Below, piece by piece: positions 58,621 to 64,000 of a stretch of 64,000 bases of DNA (positions are counted from its first letter, which is position 1; each line of letters begins with the position of its first letter). The stretch lies in NCBI RefSeq assembly GCF_964656455.1, contig NC_135719.1, forward strand, positions 77,099,562 through 77,163,561, read 5' to 3'. The stretch is from Halichoerus grypus (lineage: Eukaryota > Chordata > Mammalia > Carnivora > Phocidae). Both the position numbers and the translations under genes were made by a program. The notes under the pieces are model-generated. The model had not been told where the DNA came from. It did not search any database and saw only the letters and a program-made list of their open reading frames with translations.

Positions 58621-60940
58621 ACTCAGATGAACTCATACATAATAAAGAAATGTCTCATTTATGGTAGAAGAGATGATGACCAAGGACTCAAGGGAACCAG
58701 TATTTACATGTAGGTCATCTTCCAGCTCATAGTGTGATCTTACTCAAGATTTATTATCTCTTGGGTCCATAGTGTTCTCATCTATAAAATTAGAATGTTT
58801 AATTAGTTTTCTAGGGTCCTTAACAACAGTGTTGGTAATTCTTCGCTCTTTTGGTTTAAAATAATATGCTTTTGTCAGCTGCCTGAGAATAGCTTTGTTC
58901 TGTACTGTAGAGCATTAACACAGGTGAGTTTTTGTTCACTGAAGTCTGTGTCTGCTTCCCCCTCACATAAACGTCAGTACCAATGCTTTCCTCCATAGAC
59001 ATATACCCTTCAGCTCAGTCGAACAAATCTATTTTTAATTCTTCATTATTTTTCCAAAACTAACAACTCATCATTTATAGAGCTCTTTGGTGAGGAGGAG
59101 CTGGTTGATTTGGAATATTAGCACTTTCAGTTTCAAGCAAGAGCAGCTAGACTCTGCCGACTTATGGCCCAAGGATAGAAATTGGGAAGGTAGAGAGAAG
59201 CTATGTTAACTGGAGAACTACCTCTTGGGCATTCTCTTATCCTGTTTTGCTCAAAAAGTGTATTTGAAAGGACTTCGTTTTCATTTAGCTTGAGTGGTTC
59301 AGGAAGTTCTGTACATGACAAAGTAAATTCAGAAGTTCTGGTTGTAATCCTTGCTCTTCTTAATTGCCATGCACTTAAATAATAGGCTTAACTTGGTTTG
59401 TCTTAAATAAGAATATATAGCAATGCATTTTCCAAAGAGAATGTGAAGACCAACTTGTAAGAGTGAGTACATAGTTTGGAACATAAAAATAAGACCTACT
59501 TTAAATAGCAGCCATGTTGTAGGAGAAGTTTACTCAATATAATTATATATTTCAGGGGCCATCTTTAATTTGCCATATTTAAAAACCAGTACATTAAATC
59601 TTATTGGGGGATTCATTCTCTTGGAAAACTTGAGTCCAAAATAAATGATCTGTGACATTTTTATTAAATATTCATTGGATAACAGTAATCATCATGTTGG
59701 GTCAGACTCAAATTTCCCATGTGTCATGTTGCCTTTTTGTGCTATTTTACCAAAGATAATATTCTCATCTTGACATGCATATCATCATCATCATCATTAT
59801 CATTGACTAGGGATCTTAGAGCTAGGAGGAAGGGACTTGGAAGGAGAGCTGGAGGCTTTTGAAATTATTAAGATGTTATTTGTTGGTGGTTCTATTAACT
59901 AGTCACCTGGCTAGCAGCTTCAGCTACTGTAACCCTCTTGGAATACTCTCACAATTCCATCTGGGCTCTCGATCTTTACTATGAGAAATAATATTTTTAT
60001 ATAACCTCTTGAGTCTGATTGTTTTGCTTTCCTGAAGTGATTTCTGTGCACATTTACCATTAGTATTTAATTTGATTTTAGACAATAATATTCAGCAGGG
60101 AAGAAAAAGAGGGGGAAAAAAGGAAGTGAGTTAACATGACAGACCATAATGATACTCTGGGAAGCCTGGGGATGTTTGAGTGGGATGACGCTTCCTTTGT
60201 ATGCCAGTCCATTCTGTTTGGAAATAGGCATTTACAGCTTTTAAATAGATATTACTTTCACTAATGATCATGACTGCCACCAAATGGGATGTTTTGAAGA
60301 GTGTAATTTTTCTTTCTAGCCAGAAATTGGTCCTCATGTGGTGTGTCTGTTCACTGCTTTGCAGCAACTGAACATGTTTAAAAAATGACTTCAGTTGTTG
60401 GTTTATTCACGTGATCCGTGTACAGAAGTCTTTTTGCAAGGATTTACAATTCTGCAGCAATTCCCCTTGCTAACAGAAACGAAGGTGTCCAGCTTTGTTT
60501 AACAACAGAGTTTGTTCTTGAACTGTCCTTAACTATAGCAAGTAGCTTGTGGGACCAAGCTTTACATTGAAAAGGAGAAAAAATGAGGCCAAGAATGTGT
60601 GGTGCCCCTCCAGAGTCCACCCTAGCTGAATTCATCTTTGGGTCAATTTGACTCTGATTAAATCCTATATGATTTTATTCTGGAGAAAATTACCAAGAGA
60701 TAGATGTTTGGCACTGTGGCCAATTAAATGGCTGAAGTTTGAAGTAAAACCCCTGCATACTACAAATATTAAAATATTTTCACATTTTTGATTGATTGGA
60801 CCTACAGTATGTGAAATACCCAGCCGCTTTCGGCAGGACGTGGCACTAAAAGAGATGTCAGCATGTCCCCTCGGAACCCTCAATCCCACCATCCCTTAGA
60901 AATGACTTTGAAGAGAGAGCAAGCAGCGTTGGTCATGAGA
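58621..60940. other. Intronic stretch, mostly unrecognised
   Basis: AT-rich sequence with a short (ATC)n tract at about 59780-59802 and a possible partial MIR near 58745-58810. No exon with RYR3 similarity was found. Confidence 0.4.
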
Positions 60941-60944
60941 AAAG

Positions 60945-61105
60945 CTCCATCTTTAGAGCCAGGCAGATGGGCTTTCAGTCCGAGCTATATGCATCAGGGG
61001 ACTTCTGGGGCAAATTATTTTTCCTTTCTGTACCTTACTTTCCAAATATTCAAAATGCAACCTACCTCGTGGTGTTGGGTAGAAATTAAATGATAGAAAT
61101 CTCTA
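60945..61105 (-). repeat. MIR remnant, antisense
   Basis: The order gagccaggcagatgggcttt, ctttctgtaccttactttcc and gtggtgttgggtagaaatta is an inverted MIR. Confidence 0.65.
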
Positions 61106-64000
61106 CATGTGCCGAAAATATATACTGGTTCCTCTTCATCTCCGCTCCACTCCCTCCTTTCATATTCAAATACCTCACAGGAAGGAGAAGTCCATGCTAT
61201 ATGACCAGGTGCACAGAACTCCAAGTGGGTTTTGACGTGAATGGGCATAATGCTTCTAAAAATGAAAGGCCTTGATTAACACAATTACCAGCTGTACTCC
61301 TTCTGATAAGGGCTCTGATTTTCTCTAAAACTTGACTTAATCATTGTTAGGCGTCTACCACTTAAAAAAAAAAACCATATAAAATGCATTAATGCTATGA
61401 TTGCCCATAAGACGGAAGAACATGTAACATCATGAACACCTAAGATCATGCTTCCCTTTCATTGCTAGAATGTCTAGAATGCTAATGCACAATCAGCCTT
61501 TTAACCTTGATTGGGAAATGTGACCTGGAAAGTTATTACTTCGCAGGAACTTTTCTTACAGTTAACCTCCCTGAGAGGTAGCTCTTTAATTTCCCATATT
61601 ACTTATGTGATAGTCCCAACTACTAACCCTCAAAGGAGCATCAGGCTCCTTTCATTTGCCCCTGGCTTTAGAGGGGGCATACTACACGCAACACAGCTGC
61701 GAGAGAAATGCACACGTGTGGCCTACAGCGCAGTTGCCCTGTCTGAGGAGGATGAGCCTGCGCCTTCTGAGAATCTAGAGATTGTCTCCTCGCACCAGGT
61801 GACCTTAGAACCGGCAGTGAGACTTAATCTCACATTATGCTGTATTCGTGTAAAGGTCATTAAAATACATGTCCTGAGATACTTACCTTGTAGTCAAGTT
61901 CAGGACATTGATCCATTTTATAAAGTCACAGAAATGTGGCAACATTATTTAAAAAGAATCTGCAAAAGATACATCTACCCTGAGATGGGTCGGTAAGGAA
62001 CAAATCAAAACAGGTGCTGCTGAGAGTTAGAAGCCCCTTGACTAAAGTCTGAACTCTAGCTGTGCCCAGAGGTAGAGATCTTGTATGAACTCATCCAGAA
62101 TGAAGAAAGCTAATAGGATACTTACCTCTTTATTCCTTAGCCCCGAATTCCCACCATTTCTAGATTGTAGGAGAGACGGGATACCCCATTATCCAGATTT
62201 AGCCCCTCAATCTGAGGTTTTTGCCTTCCTTTCTTAGTTGTCAGCAAATAGCCAGAATGAGAATTTATTTTGGTGTGTGTATGGAAAGGGAACAAGACTG
62301 ATGGAGGAACTATGTACACAGTTCTAGATAAACCTCATCCCCATTGACATTTTTTTAAAGACTACATTTTTTTAAAAGAGAAATCATTTAATGAATCAAA
62401 TCTAACAGTAGGCATTAACTCACCTTTAGAATAGTACATAAGATTTCCTTTGGAGAAAAACTGCAAAGTCACTTCTGCATGTATTATGATATAAGTCCTA
62501 GGACTTGCCCATATATACCCTAAAGCCAGGGTAGCCAGGATATGCCGAAATAGCCCCATTAGGTGTTCAAGTCCGAACTTTCTTTGCCCCCGTTGGTAAA
62601 AGCCACTGCCTCAGGCTCCCCAAGCACGTCCTTAGCACCGGCACTCGGGAGCCCACCCCCAACACGGTACAAGTGCCTGTCAGGTGGTTCATCCTGGGGA
62701 TATTACCCCTGCCTAGCTCCTAATTAGAGGAGGATGCCACGGCATTAAATTTTTACTTGACTTGGCCCTGCTTTTTCTTTTGAAGTGGAGAAAAATAGCA
62801 TTCTGATTTTGGATGCTTCCCTTTCTATTTTAACTTACAGCCAGTTGTCCATACCTGCTACAAAGATAATATTTTTGTATTTAAAAAATAATTAAATCTA
62901 TTGGGTGAAATAATTCTTACATGTAAAAGCTTGGGGGAGGTTATATGTCAAAAACTACTCTTTAAACTCTGTCCTGTGTTAGAGTTCACTCAGATTGGCT
63001 CATCGGAGGCAACCTGTTTGAGGGATGAACCTGGGAGGCAGGTGGTTTAGGTATAGTCCTGGCGCTGCCCATTGGAGGTCTGATGGCGCCAAATCTCCTA
63101 CCTTCTCTGGGCTTTGGTTTCACCATCTCTAAATACTGACACCACTTAGATGCAAAAGAACTTTTTCCTGTGTGAAGGTTCCCATGCACCAAGTTAAAAA
63201 GGAAAAGCATTGCTACCTTACTTTTTCTGGTGTGTAGCCCATCACTGATTAGCTGTGGAAATGGTAGCCTGTTTGTGTTAACCACTATTCTTGAGACCCT
63301 GGCTCCCATAATTTTAGGTAGAGTTGAATCAATGTGTTTATTCTCTTTCTCCCTTGGCATGGACAAAGAATTTCCCAAACTCTGTCTAAGATGGAGTGAT
63401 GAGTATATAATTTTAATTTTTTTTTGAGACCTGAATCCTCTATAAATTTTCTTGTACAAGAATATGGGATGTATTGGATATATTCTGTAGCTTTGACAGA
63501 ACTTCTTTCTTCAAAGAGCCAGACATCATTTTCAGAAATTAAATAATCATGAGAGGCCTCCAGACTAAGGTTTTTAGTATGTTTTTGCACAGACCAAATT
63601 GTCATTAAACGTATATCTTCTTTCGTCCTCCCTTCTTTTCCCCTTCTTACAGTTCTCTCGCATGTTATGCTATGATTTTAGGATTTTATGCTGATAATAA
63701 TGGATTTTAATGTTTCTCTGATAAGCTGACATTTATGAAAACGTATGCATATAACTCCTAATTCATTTTTGAGCTGGCCTTTTGATAACCTAGCCAATTA
63801 AGATATGCCATCTGGAAGACCTTAGTTCATGGTAAGAAAGTACCTCTTTGGTTTAAAAAAAAAAAAAATCGAAATGATTGTTTGCAGTATTTCTAAGAAA
63901 AAAGAAATTCCAAGTTTGCCTGATGTGGGTACTGACCATTTTCTTTGGGTGGATTTTCTTATGTAAATATAATTTTGAAAAAGTACTGCACACAAATTTA
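61106..64000. other. Intronic stretch, mostly unrecognised
   Basis: No young repeat and no RYR3 exon 4. A 161-codon + strand frame at 61511-61996 has no recognised domain. A possible very weak inverted MIR lies near 63000-63150. Confidence 0.4.

Larger units (their letters stand above)
57256..64000 (+). other. RYR3: RYR3 intron 3, 5' part
   Basis: The intron starts with the gtgagt donor and runs off the window. It is poorer in young repeats than the other two introns: no CAN-SINE and no L1 was seen. It contains the downstream copy of the exon-flanking duplication, a sense L2 at about 57950-58620 and a MIR near 61.0 kb. Confidence 0.85.

Noticed and set aside
1..64000. CRISPR array or prokaryotic-type operon
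   Set aside because: Repeated units are dispersed SINEs and L1s with target-site duplications, and the coding sequence is spliced; there are no regularly spaced short repeats.

Overview
The window is nuclear DNA from a carnivoran mammal, most likely an arctoid (bear, pinniped or mustelid group). About 28 tRNA-Lys-derived CAN-SINE copies carry the arctoid-type head and CT-rich body, and I saw none with the typical dog SINEC_Cf or cat head. The identification of the group is inference from repeat type; no species is named by the sequence.

The only gene I can support is RYR3, the ryanodine receptor 3 calcium-release channel, on the + strand. Two coding exons are visible, both frame-preserving and both with good splice sites: 25454-25573 (120 bp, 40 codons, family exon 2) and 57148-57255 (108 bp, 36 codons, family exon 3). 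Spliced together they read through the start of the cytosolic N-terminal beta-trefoil domain. Exon 1 lies upstream of the window and exon 4 downstream. The rest is intron: the end of intron 1 (1-25453), all of intron 2 (25574-57147, about 31.6 kb) and the start of intron 3 (57256-64000).

The introns are mostly old and young repeats. They include CAN-SINEs in both orientations, several with near-perfect target-site duplications. There are 5'-truncated L1 elements at 16392-17212, 36871-37706 and 44134-45098, and longer antisense L1 blocks at about 12130-13265 and 30868-35340. Old L2 and GA-rich repeats lie at about 6.5-7.8, 15.4-16.4, 36.2-39.9, 51.9-52.4 and 58.0-58.6 kb. The remainder are scattered MIRs, an MLT1/MST-type LTR near 39 kb, a second LTR-like repeat near 26.4 kb, MER5-like DNA transposon remnants and microsatellites.

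The most interesting structure is a 147-bp direct repeat (3 mismatches) at 55693-55839 and 57737-57883 that brackets RYR3 exon 3 and is not a recognised transposon. A further exact 20-bp match extends the homology on the upstream side but is displaced by 193 bp in the downstream copy. Recombination between the copies would remove exon 3 in frame, the same kind of lesion as the known RYR2 exon 3 deletion. A second notable site is a SINE-in-SINE-in-L1 nest with a 50-bp tandem duplication at 31.7-32.1 kb. I found no CRISPR array, no functional RNA gene, no CpG-island promoter and no second protein-coding gene.
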